DNA from: Hysterangium stoloniferum | Taxonomy: Eukaryota; Basidiomycota; Agaricomycetes; Hysterangiales; Hysterangiaceae | Reading direction: 5' to 3' | DNA: 64,000 nucleotides | Assembly: GCA_015178975.1 (NCBI GenBank) | Contig: WHVD01000201.1 | Location: 1 to 64,000 of the forward strand | Shown: positions 11,309 through 22,190 of the stretch, one piece after another | How the letters are laid out: each line of letters begins with the position of its first letter | How positions within the stretch are numbered: position 1 is the first letter of the stretch | Notes under the pieces: generated by a model | What the model saw: the letters and a program-made list of their open reading frames with translations, nothing else | Database searches by the model: none | What the model was told of the DNA's origin: nothing | Made by a program: the position numbers and the translations under genes

Positions 11309-11900
11309 TGTAATCCTGGTCATCTTACCACAAGCACACATCATCAATCAGTTCCACATGGCTCACTGTGAGAGGTACAGCGAAATATGCTCAGGAAATA
11401 TAGTCTGGATGAGCCCATACTATATTTCCATTATTATTTCTTCCTTCTCTCTATTTTATTATACACTTATATTTAGCTTGACGACCTATGTATGCGGTAC
11501 ATCGACTCTTGTGGGCATATACACACCAGACTTACGTATTCTAGTGCCCATAATTAGAACTCAGACACTTTTTACCCCACAACCACGACTTACCCAGACA
11601 CCCAGTTAGTGTCCTGTAAGTTGTGATTGGGGTATCATCTCGACCATCACAGATGGGCCTTAACTACCTACTGTGAAGAGTGGTAGAAGTTCTGACCGTT
11701 CTATATATGAAGAAATGAGTGGAATGGGAAGAAGGATGATTCAAGTGGAGGCCTGACTGCTATAGTTCGAGGCCTGAAGTGTTAGATAGCTCAGATAATA
11801 CTACCTATGTGGTAGCTGACACGTTACCCTGATCACCGCTCGTTGTAGACCTAGTTTATGTCTTACGAGTGGTGGTGCTTGGGTAAAAGTGTGTCTGAGT

Positions 11901-12310
11901 TGTTGAGTAGGAGACAAGAATTCGGAAGGATAGAGTCTAAACACGAATCTCAGTGAGTGAGTGAATGACTTTCACTATATATTATAATACCTAAACACAA
12001 ATCTATAAGATGTTTTGTAAGCTAATAGAATAAGAATAAATGATTGTGCATATACCTCAGTGAGTGAGTGAATGACTTTCACTGAGGTACATGGCGAATT
12101 TTGTGTTCTTTTATTTACTTTGTAATTATTTAGGGGAGTCTTTAGAAGAGTAAAAAGGAGAAATTTAGATACTCAAAGTTTCTAGCCAATTGCATCATTA
12201 AGGAGAAATAAGGAGTTAGTTCCCCTTATTGCGTTATGGTATATGCACATACATTCATCATTGCAGATTCAATTGCGATTTCGGTTTATGCGAAGACTTG
12301 ATTACTAACA
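11901..12310. mobile_element. Solo LTR (TGTTGAGTA...TTACTAACA)
   Basis: A 410-bp insertion with perfect target duplication TGAGT (11896-11900 and 12311-12315). The ends form an imperfect terminal inverted repeat. It carries a 28-bp direct repeat at about 11949 and 12058. No second copy of the family was seen in the window. Confidence 0.8.
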
Positions 12311-12395
12311 TGAGTTTCATTTGGTGCCGAGTGCACCCACAAGTATACACAAAGCTTCGAACTAATGAAACAGTGCAATATTCGAAGAATATAAA

Positions 12396-12853
12396 TGTGA
12401 AGAGTGGCAGAAGTTCTGACCGTTCTATATATGAAGAAATGAGTAGAAAGGAAGGATATTGACCTATTCGGTGCAATATAAGAGAAAGTGAGAGAAAGAG
12501 CACAAGATGACAAAGGAGTCAACGAGTGCGATGGTTCGAGTGGAGGCCTCGACTATTACAGTTTGAGGCCAGAAGTGTTAGATAGTTCAGATACGCTGAC
12601 ACGTTACCCTGATCACCGCTCGTAGTAGACCTAGTTTGTGTCTTACGAGTGGTGGTTCTTGGGTTAAAGTGTGTCTGAGTTCTAATTGGTGCTGAGTGCA
12701 CCCACAAGTATACACAATGCTTCGAACTAATGAAGTATGCAATATTCGAAGAATATGAAAGATAGAAAAATATGAATAAAATATGTAAAATATAAATGAA
12801 ATAAAAGGAGTGTTTTACCACAATGATACTGTGGTAAAAGCATACTCCTCACA
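12396..12853 (-). mobile_element. Solo LTR family 3 inside another family 3 LTR
   Basis: This 458-bp solo LTR has a perfect target duplication ATAAA (12391-12395 and 12854-12858). It is complete, so it shows what its host LTR looked like before it was split. It contains a hairpin-forming TTTTACCACA/TGTGGTAAAA pair near 12815-12841. Confidence 0.9.
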
Positions 12854-13180
12854 ATAAAGAATAGAAAAATATGAATAAAATGTGTAAAATATAAATAAAA
12901 TAAAAGGAGTGTTTTACCATAATGAAACTGTGGTAAAAGCATACTCCTCACACCTATGCAATCAGAGTTTCGAACTGTACCAGTCAAAACTCCATCTATA
13001 TCTCAATCCGCACTACTCTATTATTTGACTCTTGTTACTCTTTTCTACACTCAAGCAGTCATTCGGAATTGCACTTAACAGTCAATTCCCTTTATTCATT
13101 TTAGCTCTCTACTCTACTTTAGATAGCTACTTCACTCAATCATATTGAATTAAGTAGTCAATACCCGTCTGGTCTGTATT

Positions 13181-13913
13181 TGTAATGTATTATTACTATT
13201 TAGCATACTTGTAAACTCTTCTTACTTGAGTTAAGTAGCGTAGCTTGAGAAAGGAGATTCAAATTCAAATTAATCTGTATGTAGGATTTTTGTCAATTAA
13301 ATCAGTATCCACTTTTATTCAACTACGTGCCCATGTCCCTTTTCTGAGGAGAAAGCTCAACTCAAGGAAACAAGATGGTCAACAGATTGGCAAGGAGAGT
13401 ACTCAACTTAAGCACAATGTGTGGACCTAGTAGGCAAGTGTAGCTAAATGAGCAAGTGATGTGATATTGAATTATTTCTAAATACATGATTTGAGCCTGT
13501 ATTTATACTAGTCCAGGATCCTGCTTACTAAGTAAAGTGACTAGGAGAATGTGTCAGTATTTCCCATACTTGACTCATGAGTGTATTTCAGAGTCATCCA
13601 ACCAGCTATGACTCTGTATCTGAGTCATAGCTCTGGTTATAACTCATTGCATAGTCATATTGATATGACTCACCAATGAGTCATCTCCCTCAATATGTAG
13701 CCAAGGAGATGGGGTAGATTGCATACTATAAGGGCTAGAGATACCTTATTAGTATGTAATCTATGACTCTGCTGGTTTCCATGGCAAATCTTATGTTATC
13801 AGAACAATGACATCTTAAACTCTTGAGCCAAAGTTAAAGGATCCAGTCCTCTGCTATTTGACTAATGTCCCTTAAAGGTTAAACAAAGAAACAAAGTGAT
13901 AAAATATATGACA
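13181..13913 (+). mobile_element. Solo LTR family 4 with TGACTCA motifs
   Basis: A 733-bp element from TGTAATGTATTATTAC to TATATGACA with perfect target duplication GTATT (13176-13180 and 13914-13918). It contains four perfect TGA(C/G)TCA sites between 13571 and 13683. The strand is arbitrary. Its reverse-complement relative is at 14101-16825. Confidence 0.88.
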
Positions 13914-14122
13914 GTATTAGACTTAGACAGTCAATACATCTATGTGTCATACCTAAACGGTCAATATTCTTTGTATATAGAATGGTTAGAACTTCCACCA
14001 CTCTTCACACTCACACAACCCTCCTTTCCATCCATCAGACCACCTCTTAATTCAACCGGACTGCCCTCTGTTTCCTAACCTACAGCACAGCCCCAATTAC
14101 TGTCATATATTTTATCACTTTG

Positions 14123-14768
14123 TGTAAAGGGTATGCATATATGCATACCTGGACTAAGGAATAATAACTGGATTATAGTACTTTATTATTTACCTTTTAT
14201 TTTCTTTCTTTATATTCTTTCTATATTTCGAGCACACCTTGATTTTGTAGTTCGAAGCTTTGTGTATACGTATGGGCGCTCTCGGCGCCAAAAGAGACAG
14301 ACAACTTTTACCCAGCAGACACCACCTCGTAAACGACCCAGACGTCGAATAGCGAGAGGTGTCAAGGGTAACATTTCAACTACCTTTAAAAGGTAGTATT
14401 CTCTTGTGTACTAACGTACTTCGGACTCGAACCACGAAGGTCGAGTTCCAATCTAAGGTCTTTGCGCTAGTCGACATTATAGTCGACTCGCGCTATTATT
14501 TCTTTACTCTAGATATTCAACTTCGCGTTGATTATCTACTTTACATCTAGCTGCGAGTTGTACCGTGAAGGTCAACTCTTTTATTCTTTCATTCTAGCCG
14601 TCAAGAGCAACTGTACAGCTGCTCTTGTGATGCATAGCGTGTCTTCTTACTAGTACAGCTTGTCTAGTAATCTACGGTATTGTACTGTACGGTCAATATC
14701 TGCTAATAGTAGTTGAATAGACACTATTCTTTGTATATCGAACGGTCAGAATCTATCGACTCTTCACA
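14123..14768 (+). mobile_element. Solo LTR family 1
   Basis: A 646-bp LTR with perfect target duplication CTTTG (14118-14122 and 14769-14773). It has an intact U3 palindrome GTATGCATATATGCATAC. It sits only 22 bp inside the host family 4 LTR. Confidence 0.93.
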
Positions 14769-15052
14769 CTTTGTTTCTTTGTTTAACCTTTTAAGGGACA
14801 TTAGTCAAATAGTAGAGGACTGGATCCTTTAACTTTGGCTCAAGAGTTTAAGATGTCATTGTTCTGATAACATAAGATTTATTGCTAGCTCTAAACCCTA
14901 GAATTAGCATGTCTTAACCCTAAGTAGCTAGGTGGCACTGCCATGGAAACCAGCAGAGTCATGGATTACATACTAATAAGGTATCTCTAGCCCTTATAGT
15001 ATGCAATCTACCCCATCTCCTTGACTACATATTAAGGGAGATGACTCATTGG

Positions 15053-16326
15053 TGTGAGAGGTATGGCAAAATATACTCAGGAAATATAGTCTGGATGAGC
15101 TCATACTATATTTCCTTTATTATTTCTACTCTCTCTCTATTTTATTATACACTTATAATTAGTTCGACAACCTATGTATGCAGTACATCGACTCTTGTAG
15201 GCACATACATGCCAGACTTATGTATTCTAGCGCCCATAGTTAAAACTCAGTGTGAGAGGTATGGTGAAATATACTCAGGAAATATAGTTGGATGAGCTCA
15301 TACTATATTTCCTTTATTATTTCTACTTTCTCTCTATTTTATTATACACTTATAATTAGTTCGACGACCTATGTATGCGGTACATTGACTCTTGTGGGCG
15401 CATACACGCCAGACTTATGTATTCTAGTGCCCATAGTTAAAACTCAGACACTTTTTACCCCGCAACCACAACTTACCCAAGACACCAATTGTGTCCTGTA
15501 AGTTGTGATTGAGGTATCATCTCGACCATCACAGACGGGTTTTAACTATCTACGCAATCAGAGTTTTGAACTGTACCAGTTGAAACTCCATCTTTATCTC
15601 AATCCATGCGGACTACATCCACGCTACTCTATCACTTGGCTCTCTCATTACTCTATTTTACACTCGAGTAGTCATCTAGAATCGTACTTAACAGTCGATT
15701 CTCTTTATTTGTTCTAGCTCTCTATTCTACTTTAGATAGCTACTTCATTCAACCGTATTGAACTAAGTAATCAATACACATTCAGCCTGTATTAGACTTA
15801 GACAGTCAATACATCTCGGTGTCGTACCTAAACGGTCGATATTCTTCATATATAGATCGGTTAGAACTTCCACCACTCTTCACACTCAGACACTTTTACC
15901 CCACGACCACGACTTACTCAGACACCCAGTTAGTGTCCCATAAGTTGTGATTGGGGTATCGTCTTGACCATTACATACGGGCTTCAACCATCCACGCAAT
16001 CAGAGTTTCAAACTGTACCAGTCAAAACTCCATCTATATATCAATCCACACAGACTACATCCACGCTACTCTACCATTCAACTCTCTCATTACTCTTTTC
16101 TACACTCGAGCAGTCACTTGGAATCGCACTTAACAGTTGATTCCCTTTACTCATTTTAGCTCTCTACCTTACTTTAGATAGCTACTTCACTCAATCGTAT
16201 TGAACTAAGTAGTCAATACCTGTTTGGCCTGTATTAGACTTAGACAGTAAATACATCTACGTATCATACCTAAAAGGTCGATATTCTTCGTATATAGAAC
16301 GGTTAGAACTTCCACCACTCTTTACA
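15053..16326 (+). mobile_element. LTR family 2 hosting a second family 2 LTR
   Basis: It starts TGTGAGAGGTATGG and ends CTCTTTACA. The flanks are ATTGG (15048-15052) and ATTAG (16327-16331), a target duplication with one change. Without the nested LTR it is 635 bp. Confidence 0.85.
15251..15884 (+). mobile_element. Solo LTR family 2 inside a family 2 LTR
   Basis: A 634-bp LTR with perfect target duplication CTCAG (15246-15250 and 15885-15889). Its U3 holds perfect 12-bp inverted arms AGGAAATATAGT (15277-15288) and ACTATATTTCCT (15302-15313). Confidence 0.93.
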
Positions 16327-16846
16327 ATTAGTGAGTCATATCAATATGACTATGCAATGAGTTATGATCAGAGCTATGACTCAGATACATAGTCATAGCT
16401 GGTTGGATGACTCTGAAATACACTTATGAGTCAAGTATGGGAAATACTGACTCATTCTCCTAGTCACATTACTTAGTAAGCAGGATCCTGGACTAGTATA
16501 AATACAGGCTCAAATCATGTATTTAGGATATCATTCAATATCACATCACTTGCTCATTTAGCTACACTTGCCTACTAGGTCCACACATTGTGCTTAAGTT
16601 GAGTACTCTCCTTGCCAATCTGTTGACCGTCTTGTTTCCTTGAGTTGAGCTTTCTCCTTGGAAAAGGGACATGGGCACATAGTTGAATAAAAGTGGATTA
16701 CTGATTTAATTGACAAAACTCCTACATACAGATTAATTTGAATTTGAATCTCCTTTCTCAAGCTATGCTACTTAACTCAAGTAAAAAGAGTTTACAAGTA
16801 CGCTAAATAGTAATAATACATTACAATTACCCTGGGTTCATCATGC

Positions 16847-17002
16847 TGGTATCAGATGCCCGTCGAAGGTATATAACTCTTGATCAAGGATAATTATGAA
16901 TAGATATTGATACTTGTATCTTACACTAGCTGTGAATACTCAACAGAGACAACCTAGTCCTGTCCGCTACCAACCCAGTGAGGCTGATCCCAACAGCCTT
17001 AC
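16847..17002 (+). mobile_element. Primer-binding site and 5' leader of a chromovirus copy
   Basis: After the chromovirus LTR comes TGGTATCAGATGCC, which looks like a tRNA-primed primer-binding site. About 140 bp of leader follow with a possible gag start (translating as RQPSPVRYQPSEADPN). It ends where similarity to the downstream duplicated host sequence begins near 17003. This means the LTR here is followed, not only preceded, by element sequence. Confidence 0.55.
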
Positions 17003-17111
17003 AGAACCAGTGTGTTCTCAGCCGTGGTTTGACATTCTGTACCGAATACAGATCTTCCCAGAGGACCTAGCGTTGACATAAATAATAGTTATATGAGCCT
17101 ACAACTGGCCC

Positions 17112-18399
17112 TGTGAAGGGTATGCATATATGCATGATTGGACAGTGGAATAATATGCATATTATAGTACTTTATTATCTAGTTTCTATTCCTTTTCTTT
17201 AATTCTCTAGATCTTTCGAGCATACCCGTATTTCTTAGTTCGAAGTCTTGTGTATACCTATGGGCGCTCTCGGCGCCAAAAGACAGACACTTTTTACCCA
17301 GCAGTGTAAAGGGTATGCATATATGCATACCTGGACTAAGGAATAATAACTGGATTATAGTACTTTATTATTTACCTTTTATTTTCTTTCTTTATATTCT
17401 TTCTATATTTCGAGCACACCTTGATTTCGTAGTTCGAAGCTTTGTGTATACGTATGGGCGCTCTCGGCACCAAAAGAGACAGACAACTTTACCCAGCAGA
17501 CACCACCTCGTAACGACTCAGACGTCGAATCGCGAGAGGTGTCAAGGGTAGTATCTCAGCTACCGTAAGGGTAGCATTCTCTAGTCTACTAATAACCTTT
17601 GGGACTCGAACCGCTAAGGTCGAGTTCCACTTTCAAGACTTTGCGCTCGTCGACACTGTAGTCGACTCGCGCTACTATTACTCTATCCTAGATACTCAGT
17701 ATTTAGCTGAGTATCTTACTTATCTCTAGCTACTAGTTGTACCGTAAAAGGTCAACTCATTATCTTACTGTTCTAAGCCGTCACGAGCAACTATACAGTT
17801 GCTCTTGAGGCGTGCAGTGCGTTCTTATACTAGTACTAACAGTCTAGTAATCTATAGTATTGTACTGACGGTCAATACTCTCTAATAGTAGTTGAATAAA
17901 CACTATTCTTCGTATATTGAGCGGTCAGAATCCACCACTCTTCACAAGCAGACACCACCTCGTAACGACCCAGACGTCGAATAGCGAGAGGTGTCAAGGG
18001 TAACATCTCAGCTACTTATAAAGGTAGCAACTTCTTGCATACTAGTAATCTTTGGACTCGAACCACGAAGGTCGAGTCCCACTCTCAAGTCTTTGCGCTC
18101 ATCGACACTCTAGTCGATTCGTGCTGCTATATCTCTACCTCTGATATTCAGTCTTTCGCTGATTATCTTTCTTACTTCTAGCTACAAGTTGTACCCTAAA
18201 GGTCAACTCTTCTTTTCTCCAGTCCTTATCGTCACGAGCAACTGTACAGTTGCTCTTGTGACATGTAGTGCATCTTTTTACTAGTACTATCAGTCTAGTA
18301 ATCTACAGTATTGTACAGGACAGTCAATACTTAATAATAGTAGTTGAATAAATACTATTCCTCATACATCGAGCGGTCAGAATCTATCGACTCTTCACA
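17112..18399 (+). mobile_element. LTR family 1 hosting another family 1 LTR
   Basis: It begins TGTGAAGGGTATGC and ends CTCTTCACA, with a perfect target duplication GGCCC (17107-17111 and 18400-18404). It is about 641 bp after removal of the nested copy. It interrupts the host duplication copy 1, whose sequence resumes exactly (compare 20525-20560). Confidence 0.9.
17305..17946 (+). mobile_element. Solo LTR family 1 nested in its own family
   Basis: A 642-bp LTR with perfect target duplication AGCAG (17300-17304 and 17947-17951). It is closer to the copies at 4881 and 14123 at its left end than to its host LTR. Confidence 0.92.
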
Positions 18400-20085
18400 G
18401 GCCCGTACGTCTCTGGTTTACAAAAAGTTGCCAAGCTTGTGAAGTTTCTTCATTAGAGGTTGGACCGTCAACGAGGAACCATCCTTTTTGGCCCCGAGGA
18501 TTTCAAACAAGTGCACAAACTTAGTGTCCTACAGAACGGAGAGATAAATCAGTCTGAGAATATAAATCTCTGTCTACTTAAACTTCTTCCCCTCCACAAC
18601 CATCACCCAGAATCCGCATCTATGCTCTTTCTCCATCGTGCATCGTGGGCATTGTGACAGAAAGAAAGAAAACCAAAAACAAACAGAAGAGTCTTCCCGG
18701 AGAGAACAAGGGAAGGAAACAAAGGGGAGAAAGTCATATAAAACCATACAAATTTATGGACAAGAGAGTAACGTCTTCGGTATCCAAGGGCAACTCTTGT
18801 AATATATTCCGAGCAATCCACCCAGTTGCTTCGGATCACAATTTGGAGTTATAGCATTCTTCAAGGTTTCAAGAATTCCTATCCTAAAGATGGCCTTGTG
18901 TCCATTCCAGCTTTGATGGACGGGTGCGATAACCCAAAGAAATCTGAGACCTTGGTGTATGCTACATAAATGAGGTAATAGATAGGCTACATTAATATCC
19001 TGCACTTAATCACCATAACAAAGAATACCTACTCCCTGTCGGGGGCGATCGATGTTCTCTTCAAAGGCCTCAGATAATGCTTTTCTTGACAATGCTCGAA
19101 ATGTGCGGCCCGCGCTCAGGAGCACAGCAAGCATAATTTTCGAGGGGGACGGAGATTCATCTGATTCTGGCGTGCATATGCTATGGATATCCTCAGGAAT
19201 CGTTATTTCGAGAGTAAGAAGAGAATATCATCCTACTGGTTCAGTAAAATGGAAGGCATCTTGTGGTGAGGAGGGCGGTGAGTGCTGTGGGAAGATACAA
19301 CCAATGAATGCTATAAAGGAAATAGTCTGAATTTTCATAGGCATATACCCACCTCTATATATCTAATAGCAGTGCATGTGTAATTGGGTGGCAGCGCGGG
19401 TAAAAACCCTTATGACATTTGCTACGACAAACTCTACTTTGCGGTAAACCAACGCATGTCCAGACATGAAACGATCGCAAAAACGGGTGGCCTTTGTCTA
19501 TTATTGATCTCATATATTTCCAGACATCAGATTTTGTAATTGTCATATAGATAATAATATTTTTTTGGAATCAACATTGTAGCCCATTGTATTTCGAAGC
19601 ATCATCTGCCTTGGGCGTAGTGCTATCCCCTTCCCCGGCCACATTTCTCTTCTCACGTCGTCAATTTCAATACTTTGCCCAAGCCATCTGTCTCATAGAT
19701 CTCTGGCATTGGTTTGTTGTACAGGATCGGAGTGGCTTGCTCGAGCTTCTTTCCATACACGCAGTGTCCTAAATTAAATTAAAGGGCGATGCTTTCCTTC
19801 TAGAAAATGTATATGGCACCTGACGGTTCTGGTTTTGCCACGATCGAAGCTGAGATATTTACTTCTCTTCGCATCTGTTAAACCGCGGTACTGGTGGAAG
19901 AAAAGGGACTATATCGTCGGACGCCCATAATTATAAGCAGCTGCCAGAGTGCCACTTCATATTAATACCTTTTCCCAATTTTTATCTGGTTGCTTTACTT
20001 CAAACTGCTCGTCGCAATTAACGAGTACCTTCCTGAGCGCATCATGTCAAACTTTACTTAAAGCTTATTAAGCCACTGGTGATAG

Positions 20086-20431
20086 TTGGACGCCATCAGT
20101 AAGCCAAGCCCCGTCGGTTCAGCGCAACAACTAATTAGATCACACCTGTTTCGAGGATCTCTTTGAAGCATCGTGACCAGTATTATAGATACTAAGTTCA
20201 TGTAAGAAACATGGCATCATTCCTCCTGTCTCAAAAATCAAATTAGAAGCCTTGAAATCGAGATCGATACACTCCGAGTGGCAGCCAATCACGATACAAT
20301 TCCATACAAAGGAGCCATAGCAAGACAGAGATACAAGACACAACAGAGCAAAGTCACAATCAATACAACGAAAATGATAACATATGGCACTGAAAATGCG
20401 TGCAGCAGCCTGAACTTGAGGCCGGAGCCAA
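20086..20431. other. Spacer between the two duplication copies
   Basis: Not shared by the two copies. On the minus strand a hydrophobic stretch (VPYVIIFVVLIVTLLCC) can be read near 20380-20330, but no start, domain or partner exon is clear. No gene is called. Confidence 0.4.
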
Positions 20432-22190
20432 TGTGTTCTCAGCCGTGATTTGATCTTTCTGTACCGAATACAGCACTTCCCGGAGGACCTAGCATTGACA
20501 TAAATAACAGTTTAATATGAGCATACAACTGGCTCGTACGTCTCTGATTTACAAAAGGTTGCCAACGCTTGTAAAGTTTCTTCGCTAGCGGTTGGACCAT
20601 TGACCAGGAACCGTCCTTTTTAGCCCCGAGGATTTCAAGCAAAGACACGAACTTAGTCTCCTACAAGAACGGAGAGATTAATCAGTCTGAAAATATAGCT
20701 TTCTGTTTCAATAACCTTCATGACTTCTCTAAGAAATTCGGGGGTCGTTCTCTCAACGAGACTGAGCATGTCCCTGGAATTAACCAACTGATCGAGAGCC
20801 GAATAAATCATCCGAACCTGCATTGACTCGGTATAAATGCTGCCACATTATGAATCAAACTCATATCAACTTACTTCATTAGCATTTTTCCCGACTACTG
20901 TGAGTAAAACCTTCGCGTAGCGCAAATAAAGGTGGACTAGTGATCATTCAAGTCTCATCCCAAGAGTGTTTCCAAAATCCATACCAATATCATGGACAAG
21001 AGAATAACGTCGTCGGTATTCAAGCGCGACTCTTGTGGTTTTGGAGTACTTTTTGGTGAACCTGTTTTGTTCCTTGTACGCTTCAATGATTGCGGGCTCC
21101 ATGACTTGTTCGAGTGTCTTCCTCCCCACTGCTCTACTTACAGAGCTTATCTTTACAATTGAATAGAATTTGACATGCGTAACGGAAATCTTCCAGTATA
21201 TGCCGAGCAATCCACGCAGCTGCTTCAGATTGCAATTTGGAACTATGGCATCCTTCGAACTTGCAAGGTTCCCTATCGTATCGATGGTCCCTTGTTCGTA
21301 CGAGCTTTGGTGGACGGGTGCGATAGTCCAAAGAAATCTGAGAGCTTGATGTATGCTACGGAGCAGTGAACTAATAGATAGGCTACATCAATCACCAATG
21401 TTTGAACGCGATCGAATCGCACTTGATCGCCATGACAAAGAATACCTACTCCTTGTCGGGGCTGTTGAGATCCTCTTCAAATGCCTCAGAGAATGTTTTT
21501 CTTGACAATGTTCGAAATGTACGGCACACGCTCGGGAGCACTGCAAGCATAGTTCTCGAAGGGAACGGGGATTCTGGTGATTCTGGCGCGCATATGCTAT
21601 GAATGTCTTCAGCAATTGTTATTTCAAGAATAAGAAAAAGGATGTCATCGGGTTGGTTCAGTAAGATGGAAAGCATCACTCGTGGTGAGGAGGGGGGAGA
21701 TGGAGAAACATACAACCAACAAAGACTATAAAGGTAATAGTCTGAACTTTCATAGGCATATACCCACCCCTATAGATCTAATAGCAGCGCATCTGTAATT
21801 GGGTGGCAGACGCGGTGCCGAGTAAGGCCCGTCATTGGCTACGGTATACTCAACTCTTTGCCGTAAGCCAAAACACATTTCCAGATATGAAATGATCGCA
21901 AAGAAAAGGTGGCCCTTTTCTATTATTGATATAATATATTTCCAGCCATCAGATTGTGTTATTATAATATGGATAATAATAATTTTTGGGATCAACACTG
22001 TAATTCGAAGCATCATCCGCCTTGGGCGTGGTGCCATCGCCTTCCCAGTTACGTTCCTCTTCTCATGTCGTCAATTTCGATACTTTGCCTAAGTCGTCTG
22101 TCTCAGAGTTCTCTAGCATTGGTTTGTTGTACAGCCTCAGAGCGGCTTGCTCGAGCTTCTTTTCAAACGCGTGTCCTAAACTAAATGAAA
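20430..22190 (-). CDS. F-box-like protein of unknown function, copy 2 (probably spliced, possibly decayed)
   Basis: On the minus strand, 21715-21446 encodes a start MYVSPSPPSSPRVMLSILL followed by LNQPDDILFLILEIT and VCRTFRTLSRKTF. Together these resemble the start and end of an F-box, which would recruit targets to an SCF ubiquitin ligase. Further left, likely exons encode LRFLWTIAPVHQSS and GLLGIYWKISVTHVKFYSIV to RRRYSLVHDIGMDFG (21340-20950), then KKDGSWSMVQPLAKKLYKRW (20640-20560). No C-terminal repeat type such as LRR or WD40 is recognised. The upstream part 22037-21750 is also conserved in copy 1 (SDGWKYI versus SDVWKYM) and may be a 5' exon or neighbouring gene. Exon borders and integrity are uncertain, and the F-box call rests on pattern only. 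Confidence 0.4.

Larger units (their letters stand above)
7497..11314 (+). pseudogene. pol: Chromovirus (Ty3/gypsy) pol: RT, RNase H, integrase, chromodomain
   Basis: This is decayed plus-strand pol of an element unlike elements 1 and 2. RT is at 7500-8504 (RWVNDYWELNKNT, then FGKLDMTNSFFQTRVHPED, and VYLDDIII as the catalytic YxDD box at 8239-8262). RNase H is at 9149-9660 (TTDASD, then ELLAIIKAIKKW and VYTDHCTLEYF). Integrase is at 9660-10970: an HHCC zinc finger (HDTLG to CTECQRNKD), then the DDE core in VAIDFIGPL, SDHDPLFTS and HPQSDGSSEW. A C-terminal chromodomain near 11110-11270 reads VQYLVCWVGFGKDHDEWMP. The frame is interrupted by solo LTRs at 7667-8097 and 8505-9148 and by stops such as TGA at 9367 and 9661 and TGA at 10564. 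The 5' part (gag, protease) is missing, cut off at 7496. Pol ends at TAA 11312, inside the LTR start. Confidence 0.9.
11672..12952 (-). mobile_element. LTR family 3 with two nested LTRs
   Basis: On the minus strand it reads TGTGAGGAGTATGC...CACTCTTCACA. The target duplication is CCTAC on the left (11667-11671) and CCTAT on the right (12953-12957), one substitution apart, so this insertion is not recent. It hosts insertions at 11901-12310 and 12396-12853. Near its U3 end is an inverted repeat around TTTTACC/GGTAAAA. Confidence 0.85.
11367..14009 (+). mobile_element. LTR family 2 with nested LTRs
   Basis: It starts TGTGAGAGGTAC and ends CTCTTCACA, with a perfect target duplication CTCAC (11362-11366 and 14010-14014). 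After removing nested insertions at 11672-12952 and 13181-13913 it is about 619 bp, the normal size for family 2. Confidence 0.9.
14101..16825 (-). mobile_element. LTR family 4, split by nested LTRs
   Basis: This is the reverse complement of the 13181-13913 element, from TGTCATATAT to ATTACA, with perfect target duplication ATTAC (14096-14100 and 16826-16830). Without the insertions at 14123-14768 and 15053-16326 it is about 795 bp. Confidence 0.88.
11309..16843 (+). mobile_element. Chromovirus LTR, broken by many nested LTRs
   Basis: The LTR starts TGTAATCCTGG right after the polypurine tract. Its own sequence is 11309-11366, 14015-14100 and 16831-16843 (about 157 bp together); everything between is nested insertions with target duplications CTCAC and ATTAC. 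The end is set by the primer-binding-like TGGTATCAGATGCC that begins at 16847; ending at 16840 is also possible. Confidence 0.7.
17003..20085 (-). pseudogene. Decayed F-box-like gene, copy 1 (split by LTRs)
   Basis: This region is collinear with 20432-22430 on the same strand. The 3' part of the gene (17003-17111 and 18400 onward) is split by the LTR pair at 17112-18399. The 5' part around 19290-19050 corresponds to the F-box-like exon of copy 2. In between, shared stretches such as TRVALGYRRRYSLVH (near 18790) and LRFLWVIAPVHQSW (near 18930) are recognisable, but about 150 bp of copy 2 are missing near 18790 and the frames are broken. I see no intact coding path. The function of the intact ancestor is not known. 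Confidence 0.6.
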
